64,000 nucleotides of DNA from Flavobacteriales bacterium UBA2104 (GTDB lineage: Bacteria > Bacteroidota > Bacteroidia > Flavobacteriales_D > Crocinitomicaceae), in contig DCYS01000003.1 of NCBI GenBank assembly GCA_002331485.1, forward strand, positions 77,161 through 141,160, written 5' to 3'. Shown here one piece after another: positions 33,226-42,301 of the stretch (position 1 is the stretch's first letter; each line of letters starts with the position of its first letter). A model generated the notes under the pieces. The model searched no databases. It was given only the letters and a program-made list of their open reading frames with translations, and was not told where the DNA came from. The translations under genes and the position numbers were made by a program.

Positions 33226-35814
33226 TTATTCTTCTTTTTTATCATCAGATGCGTCACTATCATCTTTCTTTGATGCTTTCTTTTTAGTCGTACTTCCTTT
33301 TCCTTTCTGAATTTTAGAAGTAAGACCATCCTTTTCTTTATTCAAGCTTAAAACGATCTTGTCGCCTTCTGAGATCTGAGAGTTAATGATCTGCTCTGCG
33401 AGCGGATCTTCAACATACTTCTGGATCGCTCTCTTTAAAGGACGCGCACCAAACTTAGAATCATATCCCTTGTCAACGATGAAGTCCTTAGCATCTTTCT
33501 TGAGCTCTATTTCATACCCAAGATCGTTGATTCTCTTGTACAAGTGAACTAACTCAAGATCAATGATCTTATAGATACTGTCTCGGTCAAGTGACTTAAA
33601 CAAGATCATATCATCAACACGATTCAAGAACTCAGGTGAGAATGCTTTTCTCAACGCATTCTGGATCACCGTTTTCTGATCGTCTTCAGTTGAGGCCATT
33701 CTTGCGGCTGTTCCAAATCCAACTCCGGTTCCAAAATCCTGTAATTGACGAGCACCAATGTTAGAAGTCATGATCATAATGGTGTTTTTGAAGTCGATCT
33801 TACGACCTAATCCATCTGTCATGTGTCCATCATCCAATGCCTGAAGCAATAAGTTAAATACATCAGGGTGTGCTTTTTCGATCTCATCGAGTAAAACAAT
33901 AGAGTAGGGCTTTCTTCTAACTTTTTCAGTCAGCTGTCCACCTTCCTCATACCCAACGTATCCCGGAGGGGCTCCTACCAATCTTGAGATTGAGAACTTC
34001 TCCATATACTCTGACATATCTATTCGAATCAAAGAATCTTCTGTATCGAACATATGACGTGATAAAACCTTAGCTAATTGTGTTTTACCAACTCCTGTAG
34101 GTCCGAGGAAGAAGAATGATCCAATCGGTTTGTTTGGATCCTTTAAACCAGCTCTGTTTCTTTGAATTGCCTTTACAACTTTAGAAACAGCTTCATCCTG
34201 ACCAATGACTTGAGATTTGATCTCATCGTACATTTTAGCCAATTTACCGCTTTCTTTCTCGGCAATTCGCTGAACAGGAATACCAGTCATCATAGCAACT
34301 ACATCAGCAACATGTTCTTCCGTAACAGTGACCCTATGATTCTTAGTGTCTTCTTCCCATTTGATCTTTTCTTCTTCTAATTTATCTTGAAGCTTCTTTT
34401 CGCTATCTCTCAGTTCTGCAGCTTTTTCATACTGCTGAGATTTGATAACATCATTTTTCTGTTCTTTAACTTCTTCGATCTGTCCTTCGATGTCTAAAAT
34501 GATCTTAGGAACATTGATATTCGTTAAGTGAACGCGTGATCCAACTTCATCTAATGCATCGATCGCTTTATCCGGTAGGTGTCGATCTGATATGTAGCGA
34601 TTAGTTAAAGATACACATGCTTCAATCGCTTCATCCGTATATGTCACACCGTGGTGCTCTTCATAACGCTCCTTAATATTCTGAAGAATCTGCTCAGTTT
34701 CTTCCACCGTCGTAGGTTCAACAAGTACTTTCTGGAACCTACGCTCTAATGCTCCATCTTTTTCAATATACTGTCGGTATTCATCAAGCGTTGTCGCTCC
34801 AATCGCTTGCAGTTCACCACGTGCAAGTGCAGGCTTAAACATATTTGATGCATCTAGCGAGCCACTCGCTCCACCAGCACCTATTATAGTATGAATCTCG
34901 TCTATAAATAATATGATGTCAGGGTTCTTTTCGATCTCAGCCATAACAGCCTTCATTCGTTCTTCGAACTGACCTCTATACTTGGTTCCTGCAACAAGTG
35001 ACGCAAGATCCAAACTAACAATTCGCTTATTAAAGAGTACTCTTGACACTTTACGTTGTACAATTCTAAGCGCTAAACCTTCTGCAATAGCACTTTTACC
35101 AACTCCAGGTTCACCAATAAGAATTGGATTGTTCTTCTTTCTTCTTGAAAGGATCTGACTTACTCGTTCGATCTCTTTTTCTCTACCTACAATAGGGTCT
35201 AAACGATCAGCCTCAGCAAGCTTTGTGAGATCACGACCAAAATTATCCAATACAGGAGTTTTAGATTTTGACTCACTTGCTTTTCTTCCGCTTCCGCCAG
35301 ATGACCCACTACTTCCTGCGAATCCTGCATCTCCTGCATCATCAGAACCTGGGAATTCGCTAGTAGGGTTGTTTTCCTCTAACATAGCTTCGATCTCATC
35401 CTTGATATTATCGTAAATGATCCCGTACTTATTGAGTGTACGACACGCTACGTTATTTTCATCTTTTAAAATTGAGAGTAATAGATGTTCAGTGCCAATA
35501 ACCGGACTCTTGAAAAGTTTAGCTTCCAGGTAAGTGATCTTTAAAACCTTCTCAGCTTGCTTAACAAGTGGAATGTTTGTCAGATCTTTTGCGTTACCTG
35601 ATGCTGACTTCGTCAAATAAGATTCTATTTGTTGTCTGATCTGTTCCAGATCAAGATTGAATTCCTTAAGTACGCGAATACCTAATCCTTCACCTTCTCT
35701 TATCAAACCAAGTAATAAATGCTCAACTCCTATATAGTCGTTTCCGAGGCGCAATGCTTCCTCTCGACTGAAGTTGATCACATCTTTTACTCGTGGTGAA
35801 AATTTCGCTTCCAT
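33226..35814 (-). CDS. clpC: ClpC-type AAA+ unfoldase
   Basis: 862 residues. The double Clp-N repeat is at 1-145, then a Gly/Ser-rich linker. AAA-1 has Walker A GEPGVGKSAIAEG (from residue 234) and FIDEIHTIIGAGGASG. A middle region with a UVR-like motif (KSQQYEKAAELRDSEKKL) and HVADVVAMMTGIPVQRI marks ClpC rather than ClpB. AAA-2 has Walker A GPTGVGKTQLAKV. The VGF loop needed for ClpP docking is present (GTGVGFGTAAR), so it should work with ClpP, whose gene is not in the window. The C-terminal tail is Lys/Asp-rich. A promoter-like box and a strong terminator flank it. Confidence 0.95.
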   Translation of the reverse strand: MEAKFSPRVKDVINFSREEALRLGNDYIGVEHLLLGLIREGEGLGIRVLKEFNLDLEQIRQQIESYLTKSASGNAKDLTNIPLVKQAEKVLKITYLEAKLFKSPVIGTEHLLLSILKDENNVACRTLNKYGIIYDNIKDEIEAMLEENNPTSEFPGSDDAGDAGFAGSSGSSGGSGRKASESKSKTPVLDNFGRDLTKLAEADRLDPIVGREKEIERVSQILSRRKKNNPILIGEPGVGKSAIAEGLALRIVQRKVSRVLFNKRIVSLDLASLVAGTKYRGQFEERMKAVMAEIEKNPDIILFIDEIHTIIGAGGASGSLDASNMFKPALARGELQAIGATTLDEYRQYIEKDGALERRFQKVLVEPTTVEETEQILQNIKERYEEHHGVTYTDEAIEACVSLTNRYISDRHLPDKAIDALDEVGSRVHLTNINVPKIILDIEGQIEEVKEQKNDVIKSQQYEKAAELRDSEKKLQDKLEEEKIKWEEDTKNHRVTVTEEHVADVVAMMTGIPVQRIAEKESGKLAKMYDEIKSQVIGQDEAVSKVVKAIQRNRAGLKDPNKPIGSFFFLGPTGVGKTQLAKVLSRHMFDTEDSLIRIDMSEYMEKFSISRLVGAPPGYVGYEEGGQLTEKVRRKPYSIVLLDEIEKAHPDVFNLLLQALDDGHMTDGLGRKIDFKNTIMIMTSNIGARQLQDFGTGVGFGTAARMASTEDDQKTVIQNALRKAFSPEFLNRVDDMILFKSLDRDSIYKIIDLELVHLYKRINDLGYEIELKKDAKDFIVDKGYDSKFGARPLKRAIQKYVEDPLAEQIINSQISEGDKIVLSLNKEKDGLTSKIQKGKGSTTKKKASKKDDSDASDDKKEE

Positions 35815-35868
35815 ATATTAATTTGTTGTTTTTCTGTTGTTATAAAAAGACGTATAACTACGACTTAT

Positions 35869-35876
35869 CAAAAATA
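35869..35876 (-). promoter_or_regulatory. Putative -7 box (TATTTTTG) of clpC
   Basis: TAnnTTTG on the minus strand, 54 bases before the clpC ATG. A TTTTG lies upstream but only 14 bases away, shorter than the usual spacing. The 221-base gap between clpC and gyrA holds no gene; gyrA must have its own promoter here, but no exact box was found. Confidence 0.4.
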
Positions 35877-36035
35877 TAACGAATTAAAGACAAAATCGTT
35901 GAAGTTGTTCACAATTTTCCACAGATTTTTGTGTATAAAATTCAATTTCCGATCGATTTTCGTTTGATTTAATTCTATATTTTCGACCATTCAACGTATG
36001 CACAATTTTCGTGCTATAACTAATTAAATGACAAG

Positions 36036-38576
36036 ATGGCAGAAGGAGAAAGAATCGTAAAGATCAACATCGAGGATGAGATGAAGTCAGCGTACATTGA
36101 CTATTCGATGTCCGTTATCGTTTCTCGTGCACTTCCAGATGTGCGTGACGGATTTAAGCCTGTACACAGACGTGTATTATATGGAATGCAAGATCTCGGG
36201 GTTTACTCGAATAAAGCACATAAAAAATCAGCAAGAATCGTCGGTGAAGTACTTGGTAAGTATCACCCACATGGTGACAGCTCGGTTTACGACACTATGG
36301 TGCGTATGGCGCAGCATTGGTCACTAAGATATCCTTTGGTTGATGGCCAGGGTAACTTTGGATCAGTGGATGGTGATAGTCCGGCTGCCATGCGTTATAC
36401 TGAGGCGAGATTAAGAAAGATATCAGAGGAAATGTTAGCTGATCTTGAAAAAGAAACAGTTGACTTTGAAAACAACTTTGATGATTCCCTTCAAGAGCCA
36501 ACAGTGCTACCTACGAAAGTTCCTCAACTATTGATGAATGGAGCAAGTGGTATTGCTGTAGGTATGGCTACAAACATGGCGCCTCACAACTTGACAGAGT
36601 GTGTCGACGGAATTGTAGCATATATCGACAATCGTGATATTGAGATCGAAGGGTTGATGGAGCACATCAAGGCCCCTGATTTCCCAACTGGAGGTATTAT
36701 CTATGGTTATGATGGTGTTAAATCAGCATTTGAAACTGGTAAAGGTAGAATCGTAATTCGTGCGAAAGCCGAGATCGAAGAGAATAAGCAAGGAAGGGAG
36801 CATATCATCGTAACAGAGATACCATATCAGGTCAATAAAGCGGATATGATCAAGAAAACCGCTGATCTTGTGAACGATGGTAAGATCGAAGGAATAACAG
36901 ACATCAGAGATGAGTCGGATAGAAATGGAATGCGCATTGTTTATGAATTAAAACGAGATGCGATTCCAAACGTTGTTTTAAACAAATTGTTTAAATACAC
37001 AGCCCTACAGACTTCATTCTCAGTAAATAATATCTGTCTTGTAAATGGTCGTCCTGAGTTATTAAACTTAAAAGAGATCATTTCACAGTTCGTTGATTTC
37101 CGTCACGAGGTTGTAGTTAAGAGAACAAAGTACGACCTGAAGAAGGCTGAAGAAAGAGCTCATTTACTAGAAGGATTGATCATTGCTTCTGATAATATAG
37201 ATGAAGTGATCAAAATGATCAGAGCTTCAAAAAGTCCAGAAGAAGCTCGCGAGAAATTAATGGAGCGTTTTGAACTTTCAGATCTTCAAGCTAGAGCAAT
37301 TGTAGAGATGAGATTGCGTCAGCTTACAGGACTTGAGCAAGACAAATTAAGAGCAGAGTACAAGGAATTGATGGAGACTATTGCTGATTTGAAAGATATC
37401 CTTGCTAATGAGTCTCGTAGAATGGAGATCATTAAAGAAGAACTTCAATACATCAGAGATAAGTATGGAGATGAAAGAAGATCTCGAATCGAATACTCTG
37501 CTTCTGAAATGAGAATTGAAGATTTGATCCCTGATGAAGAAGTTGTTGTTACGATTTCCCACGCAGGATATATCAAGCGAACAAACCTTAATGAGTATAA
37601 AGCTCAAAGAAGAGGAGGTACTGGTTCGAAAGGAAGTACAACAAGGGATAAGGATTTCCTCGAGTCTATTTTCGTAGCGACAAATCACAATTACCTACTT
37701 GTATTTACAGAAAAAGGTAAATGTTTCTGGATGCGTGTATTTGAGGTGCCAGAAGGTAGTAAAACTTCTAGAGGTCGAGCGATTCAGAATTTGATCAATA
37801 TTGAGCAAGATGATAAGATCAAGGCTTACATCAATGTTCAAGATCTTAAAAATGAAGACTATGTAAATGAGAATTACATAGTAATGTGTACTAAGAAAGG
37901 AATCATCAAAAAGACATTGCTAGAGGCTTATTCTCGACCAAGAACTAATGGTATTAATGCTATCAAGATCAATGATGGTGATGAATTACTGGAAGCTAAG
38001 TTGACAAATGGTGAGAATGAAATAATTCTTGCGAAACGCTCAGGTTATGCGATCCGTTTCAACGAATCAACTGTACGAACTGTAGGTAGAAACTCAATTG
38101 GTGTAAAAGGTGTAACGATGAGTCGTGATAATGACGAGGTCATCGGAATGATCTGCCTTGAACCAGATTCTGAGAATTCTATCATGGTAGTATCTGAAAA
38201 TGGATACGGTAAACGCTCGTACTTTAACGATCCTGAAACAGGAGAACCTGTATACCGTGTAACGAATAGAGGTGGAAAAGGAGTTAAAACGATATCTGTA
38301 ACTGAGAAAACAGGTGACCTTATTGCCATTAAGAATGTTACTGACGAGGATGATCTGATGATCATTACTAAGCGTGGTATTACGATCAGAACTTCTGTTG
38401 ATCAAGTGAGAGTCATGGGTAGAGCAGCTCAAGGTGTAAAAGTGATCAACCTTAAGAAAGGAGGGGAGATTGCTGCAGTTGCAAAGGTTCCAAAATCTGA
38501 CGAAGAAGAGGAAATAGAAGGTGTTGATGGAGAAACTCCAGAGAATGGCACGGAAAATGATAATAGTGAAGCATAA
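36036..38576 (+). CDS. gyrA: DNA gyrase subunit A
   Basis: Introduces negative supercoils with GyrB. The breakage-reunion domain starts IVKINIEDEMKSAYIDYSMSV; the catalytic Tyr121 follows Arg120 in AAMRYTEARL. The quinolone-determining positions are wild type (Ser82 and Asp86 in GDSSVYD). The C-terminal beta-pinwheel contains the GyrA box at about residue 524, reading QRRGGTG instead of the common QRRGGKG. The last 40 residues are acidic. 846 residues is usual. The ParC/ParE genes at 57-61.8 kb are distinct, so this is true gyrase. The TPR gene follows after 17 bases. Confidence 0.96.
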   Translation: MAEGERIVKINIEDEMKSAYIDYSMSVIVSRALPDVRDGFKPVHRRVLYGMQDLGVYSNKAHKKSARIVGEVLGKYHPHGDSSVYDTMVRMAQHWSLRYPLVDGQGNFGSVDGDSPAAMRYTEARLRKISEEMLADLEKETVDFENNFDDSLQEPTVLPTKVPQLLMNGASGIAVGMATNMAPHNLTECVDGIVAYIDNRDIEIEGLMEHIKAPDFPTGGIIYGYDGVKSAFETGKGRIVIRAKAEIEENKQGREHIIVTEIPYQVNKADMIKKTADLVNDGKIEGITDIRDESDRNGMRIVYELKRDAIPNVVLNKLFKYTALQTSFSVNNICLVNGRPELLNLKEIISQFVDFRHEVVVKRTKYDLKKAEERAHLLEGLIIASDNIDEVIKMIRASKSPEEAREKLMERFELSDLQARAIVEMRLRQLTGLEQDKLRAEYKELMETIADLKDILANESRRMEIIKEELQYIRDKYGDERRSRIEYSASEMRIEDLIPDEEVVVTISHAGYIKRTNLNEYKAQRRGGTGSKGSTTRDKDFLESIFVATNHNYLLVFTEKGKCFWMRVFEVPEGSKTSRGRAIQNLINIEQDDKIKAYINVQDLKNEDYVNENYIVMCTKKGIIKKTLLEAYSRPRTNGINAIKINDGDELLEAKLTNGENEIILAKRSGYAIRFNESTVRTVGRNSIGVKGVTMSRDNDEVIGMICLEPDSENSIMVVSENGYGKRSYFNDPETGEPVYRVTNRGGKGVKTISVTEKTGDLIAIKNVTDEDDLMIITKRGITIRTSVDQVRVMGRAAQGVKVINLKKGGEIAAVAKVPKSDEEEEIEGVDGETPENGTENDNSEA

Positions 38577-38593
38577 TTCAAAAAAGTATAACA

Positions 38594-39793
38594 ATGAATT
38601 TTAAGACAATAAAGATCGCAATGTTAACTGGAGTGCTAGCCATAGCAACGAATCTGAGCGCTCAAAACAGCAATGTTGTGTCTGCTGCGATAGAGTATAA
38701 GAAATATATGCCAGCAATGATGCAGCAGAATATGGATGAAGCTAAAAGTGTTCTGATGGAGGCAAAGAACTTAATTGATCCTGCGATGAATCATGAAGAC
38801 ACTAAAGATGATGAAAAAGCAAACTACTACAATGGAGTGATCTATTTTGGTTTGGTTGAACTTTCTACTCAGTTTGAAGAACTTGAGCAGTATCAAAATG
38901 AAGAAACGATGAATATGATCAAATCTTCATTTGAGAAAGCAATGGAGAGTAGAAAATACAAAAGAGAAGTTGAGGACTTCGTGGATCGTAAAGTTTCACA
39001 AGCAATGACTATCGGTCAGATGATGTTTCAGCAAAAGAAATTCGACGTAGCTTACGCTGGATTTGCTGGTGCATACGAGCTTCAAAAAATGATCGATGTT
39101 GAAGATGAAGACATGAAGAACAATGCGATCATTTCTGCTAGAAATCATATTGATACGCTTAAGAAGCAAGATAAGAATGAAGAAGCGATCGAGTTCATCC
39201 AGCAAGCAAGTGAAATGTTCCCTAAGAATTCTGATATTGCTATTCAGGGTGTGAATATTTCTCTTGATATGGGAGATCTTGAGCAAGCTGAGAAATTCTT
39301 CCAGGCCGCAGCAGATGCTGATCCTCAGAATAAAGCTTTATTCAGTACTATGGGTTCTATTTTCCTTTCAAGTGCTGATAAAGGATTCCAAGAGCTTCAA
39401 GGTATGGATGTGACTGATGAAGGTTATCCTGCAAAAGCAGAAGAAGTTGAAATGCTTTATACAAAAGCAGAGAATAACTTGAAAAGAGCGATAGAGATCG
39501 ATCCTGAATATCTTGATGCTTCATACAACCTTGGTGTTCTTTACTTAGGAAGAGGTCAGAAATTGGAGCAGAAAGCTAAGCAAATGGATTACAATGATCC
39601 AAATTACGAAACGGTAATGGCTAAGAGTGAAGAGATGTATACGAATGCGATCGATCCACTTGAAACATACATTAAGCAAGATCCAAATAATGCTGGGGTT
39701 CTCCAGGTACTATTCCAGGTTCACAGAAGAGCTGGAAATACTGAAAAAGCTGTAGAATATAAGAAGAGATATGAAGCAGCTGCTGCTGAGTAA
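38594..39793 (+). CDS. Secreted tetratricopeptide-repeat protein
   Basis: Signal peptide of about 23 residues (MLTGVLAIATNLSAQ) and then mostly helical sequence with TPR-like repeats, clearest at FPKNSDIAIQGVNISLDMGD, ADADPQNKALFSTMGSIFL and IDPEYLDASYNLGVLYLGRG. Total 399 residues. Likely a periplasmic scaffold; no enzyme motif. It is 17 bases downstream of gyrA and ends at a strong terminator, so it is probably co-transcribed with gyrA, an arrangement with no evident functional reason. Confidence 0.87.
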   Translation: MNFKTIKIAMLTGVLAIATNLSAQNSNVVSAAIEYKKYMPAMMQQNMDEAKSVLMEAKNLIDPAMNHEDTKDDEKANYYNGVIYFGLVELSTQFEELEQYQNEETMNMIKSSFEKAMESRKYKREVEDFVDRKVSQAMTIGQMMFQQKKFDVAYAGFAGAYELQKMIDVEDEDMKNNAIISARNHIDTLKKQDKNEEAIEFIQQASEMFPKNSDIAIQGVNISLDMGDLEQAEKFFQAAADADPQNKALFSTMGSIFLSSADKGFQELQGMDVTDEGYPAKAEEVEMLYTKAENNLKRAIEIDPEYLDASYNLGVLYLGRGQKLEQKAKQMDYNDPNYETVMAKSEEMYTNAIDPLETYIKQDPNNAGVLQVLFQVHRRAGNTEKAVEYKKRYEAAAAE

Positions 39794-39815
39794 TCTTATA
39801 AAGTATTATAGAAAT

Positions 39816-39847
39816 AAAAAGGAGAGCCGTTGAGCTCTCCTTTTTTT
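39816..39847. terminator. Bidirectional terminator between the TPR gene and cvfB
   Basis: Stem GGAGAGC (39821-39827) with GCTCTCC (39834-39840), an A run on the left and a T run on the right, so it can stop both converging genes. It overlaps the cvfB stop codon. Confidence 0.85.
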
Positions 39848-40676
39848 ATTTCACTAATTCTATTTTGTCATCGAGTAATTTGATCTTTCGCTTTTTATAT
39901 AAATTACCGATGGCCTTTTTAAATGATTTCTTGCTTAATCCGAGCTCTTCACGAATGATATCAGGATGAGACTTATCCGTTATCGTCATAACTCCTCCGT
40001 TAGCATTGAGGAAATCCAAAACAGTTTGAGTAAAATGATCGAACTTTTCAACCCCTACAGGCACCAGAGAAACATCAATTTTACCATCTTGACGAATAAA
40101 CTCTACATAACCAGTTGTTCGTTCTCCTGTTTTTAAAGGTCGAACCAGGTGGTCTTTAAAGATCATACCTTTGTAGGTGTCGTTTATTATGACTTCTCTT
40201 CCTAAGTCAGATATTTCTCCAACAAATAATTCGATCTCGTCGCCTATGGAAAGATCAGGATCCTCACTAGATAAATAGCGATTGATCTTTGTAGTCCCCA
40301 ATAGGCGATCCGTTTTATCATCTTTGATCAATCGAATCAAATATTCACCTCCAACAGCCATCTTGGCTTGCTGTTCCTTAAAAGGAACGAAAAGATCTTT
40401 TTCTAATCCCCAATCTAGGAAAGCTCCAATTCCAGTAACATCTTTTACTGTCAGAAAAGCGAATCCATTCAATGTAACATAAGGGATTTCAGTAGTAGCA
40501 ACTGGACGATCCTCTGAATCTCTGTAAACAAATACAGTGATCTCCTGGTCTTCTTCAAAAGAATCTTCGAGGTATTTGTTTGGAAGTAGTACTTCCTCAT
40601 CCTCAGAATTTCTCAGAAAAGCCCCAACACTTGTGAAGCGATCGATTACAAACGTAGAATATTCTCCTATTTTCAT
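39846..40676 (-). CDS. CvfB-like S1 RNA-binding protein
   Basis: 276 residues. Three S1-type OB domains in tandem (about 1-65, 65-130 and 140-210) share the pattern GAFLDWGLEKDLFVPFKEQ and YKGMIFKDHLVRPLK. A winged-helix C-terminus follows (DKSHPDIIREELGLSKKSFKKAIGNLYKKRKI). This is the CvfB/YitL architecture. It binds RNA; in staphylococci CvfB affects virulence-gene expression, and the role in Bacteroidetes is not known. Cytoplasmic. It has a -7-like box just upstream. Confidence 0.9.
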   Translation of the reverse strand: MKIGEYSTFVIDRFTSVGAFLRNSEDEEVLLPNKYLEDSFEEDQEITVFVYRDSEDRPVATTEIPYVTLNGFAFLTVKDVTGIGAFLDWGLEKDLFVPFKEQQAKMAVGGEYLIRLIKDDKTDRLLGTTKINRYLSSEDPDLSIGDEIELFVGEISDLGREVIINDTYKGMIFKDHLVRPLKTGERTTGYVEFIRQDGKIDVSLVPVGVEKFDHFTQTVLDFLNANGGVMTITDKSHPDIIREELGLSKKSFKKAIGNLYKKRKIKLLDDKIELVK

Positions 40677-40696
40677 GTTACTACTTTAATTAGCAA

Positions 40697-40704
40697 CAAA
40701 GGTA
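40697..40704 (-). promoter_or_regulatory. Putative -7 box (TACCTTTG) of cvfB
   Basis: TAnnTTTG on the minus strand, 20 bases before the ATG and just after the usp stop. No -33 TTG. Confidence 0.4.
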
Positions 40705-40712
40705 ACCTAAGT

Positions 40713-41522
40713 TTAGTAATACAGCTTAGAAAGTAATTTTGAATTCGCTATCAAGCACGGAATGTTTTCGTCATTCGTAATAAGTTTTTGAGCATATGTA
40801 TCAAATGCAGCGAATAGGGCAGAGGAATGGTAGGCCACTGCGATCATATCAGCTTTTACCGATTTTGCATAAGAAATTACCTTATGGTTATACGATTTAC
40901 TTCCCTTGATCATTTCGATCGAAGAATTTACATCTTTTTCCTGGAACTCTTTTTTAACCAACGAGATCCTGATCTTCATTTGCTGTGAAAGTCTGGGATC
41001 TTTCTGTGACTCGCAGATCACATGAACTTTAGAATTGAAGACTTTTGCTAATTCTCCAGCTACGTTAATGATCTGTAAACTTTCCTTCGATACATCAATT
41101 GGAACAACAATATTCTCAATCTCGCGATGAGCCACACCTTCTTGAACAACAAGGAACGGAACACTCGTGGAAGTAACAACTTTGATCGCGTAGGATCCGA
41201 ACAGTTTTTGCATGCCTTTAGCTCCATGGGTACCCATAACGATCATTCGCGCCTCCTTATCCTCAGCGATCTTACCAATATCGTCAAAAATATTTCCAAC
41301 CTTTACTACAGCTTTGACATCCACGTCACCAACACCAAGATCTAAATTCCCAATAATACTGTTTAGCTTTTGCATTGCAGCTTTCTTACTTGATTTGTTA
41401 CTAACGATATGTAACAATTCTATAGAAGTCTTTCGAGGCTTTGCCAGATAAAGAGCATACTTTAGAGCAGCATCTCCAACACTGGTAAAATCATGGGGGA
41501 CAATAAATAAATTGGCACTCAT
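40713..41522 (-). CDS. Tandem universal stress protein (UspA family)
   Basis: Two Usp domains in 269 residues. The first (about 1-140) begins FIVPHDFTSVGDAALKYAL and has the nucleotide-binding end VMGTHGAKGMQKLFGSYAIKVV. The second (about 147-269) begins NIVVPIDVSKESLQII and ends MIAVAYHSSALFAAFD with a less conserved loop. The G-2x-G-9x-G signature is close to intact only in the first domain, so probably only that one binds ATP. A complete promoter stands upstream. Cytoplasmic; stress or growth-arrest role by family. Confidence 0.9.
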   Translation of the reverse strand: MSANLFIVPHDFTSVGDAALKYALYLAKPRKTSIELLHIVSNKSSKKAAMQKLNSIIGNLDLGVGDVDVKAVVKVGNIFDDIGKIAEDKEARMIVMGTHGAKGMQKLFGSYAIKVVTSTSVPFLVVQEGVAHREIENIVVPIDVSKESLQIINVAGELAKVFNSKVHVICESQKDPRLSQQMKIRISLVKKEFQEKDVNSSIEMIKGSKSYNHKVISYAKSVKADMIAVAYHSSALFAAFDTYAQKLITNDENIPCLIANSKLLSKLYY

Positions 41523-41545
41523 AGGCTAAAGAGTTGTTGTTTAAC

Positions 41546-41579
41546 CAAATATAACGAAAAAAAATTAAGATTCCCTCAA
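41546..41579 (-). promoter_or_regulatory. usp promoter (-33 TTG, -7 TATATTTG)
   Basis: Minus strand TTG (41577-41579), 23 bases of spacing, TATATTTG (41546-41553), 23 bases before the usp start. Spacing is at the upper limit of the Bacteroidetes range. Confidence 0.5.
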
Positions 41580-41659
41580 GACAGTCCAGCTTGTGGCTTG
41601 TTTTTTACGTGACATAAAAAAAGTTAAAAAAGTAGACAACCTTTTGTTTTCTATTGACG

Positions 41660-41741
41660 TCTTACAATTAGTAAGGCATTTTCCACTGCTACTAATGTTT
41701 ACTAACGAATAAGTCTAGCCACCGTGCTAGACTTATTTATT
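41660..41741 (+). ncRNA. Candidate small structured RNA with terminator-like 3' end
   Basis: Two hairpins in a gap between two leftward genes. The first pairs ATTAGTA (41668-41674) with TACTAAT (41691-41697); TTAGTAA (41669-41675) can alternatively pair with TTACTAA (41699-41705). The second has a perfect 12-bp stem (41708-41719 with 41726-41737, loop CACCGT) and a T-rich tail only on the plus strand. Both flanking genes read leftward, so a plus-strand terminator serves no known gene. No TAnnTTTG promoter was found upstream. It could instead be a leftward-gene 3' structure. Confidence 0.3.
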
Positions 41742-42297
41742 TTGTACAAGTATAGACAAATGCAGGTGGTATATTCTTAGCCGTAAAATCGATACTCACA
41801 TCTTTAAATATCCTTTTTAAGATCCTTTTTGCATTCAAAGAGTATTGAAATTGAATGTAAAGACCTTTTGGGCATAACGCACCATGTGAACGCTTGAGAA
41901 TATTTGCAGTAAGACGTTTATCAAAATTAGTAAGTGGGAGAGAGGACAAAACAACATCGAGTTCTTCGATCCCTTGTTCTTTCATGTGCTTACTTATATT
42001 TTCAGCACTATCATTGATCAAGATAACATTATCATTATCCTTAAACTCTTTGACTAAATTATTGTAGAAAGCATCGTGGAGTTCAAAAACCAGAAGTTTA
42101 GTTCCCGGCTTCATTTTCTTTATGATCATTCGAGTAAAAACCCCAGTACCCGGTCCGTATTCTGCGATTGCATTAACCTCAGAAAAATTAATATTCTTCA
42201 ACATGGAACGACCTAAAGCCTTTGAGCTAGGACTTACGGCACCAACCGTTTTCTTTTCCTTAAAGAATTCCTTTAAAAAATACTTCTTTTTCTTCAA
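41737..42297 (-). CDS. PmtA-like phospholipid/rRNA methyltransferase family protein
   Basis: 186 residues, class I SAM methyltransferase. The N-terminus KYFLKEFFKEKKTVGAVSPSSKALGRSML is typical of PmtA-like phosphatidylethanolamine N-methyltransferases, and motif I is IAEYGPGTGVFTRM. Then LLVFELHDAFYNNL (acidic loop) and DVVLSSLPLTNF (motif IV). The end KNIPPAFVYTCTK is also family-like. There is no ATG before the conserved start, so a TTG at 42297, 4 bases after the upstream gene's stop, is used. Whether it methylates lipid or another substrate is not decided by the sequence. Confidence 0.82.
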   Translation of the reverse strand: MKKKKYFLKEFFKEKKTVGAVSPSSKALGRSMLKNINFSEVNAIAEYGPGTGVFTRMIIKKMKPGTKLLVFELHDAFYNNLVKEFKDNDNVILINDSAENISKHMKEQGIEELDVVLSSLPLTNFDKRLTANILKRSHGALCPKGLYIQFQYSLNAKRILKRIFKDVSIDFTAKNIPPAFVYTCTK

Positions 42298-42301
42298 GAT
42301 A

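Noticed and set aside
36270..36310. Possible quinolone-resistance changes in GyrA
   Set aside because: The usual positions are Ser82 and Asp86, the sensitive state.
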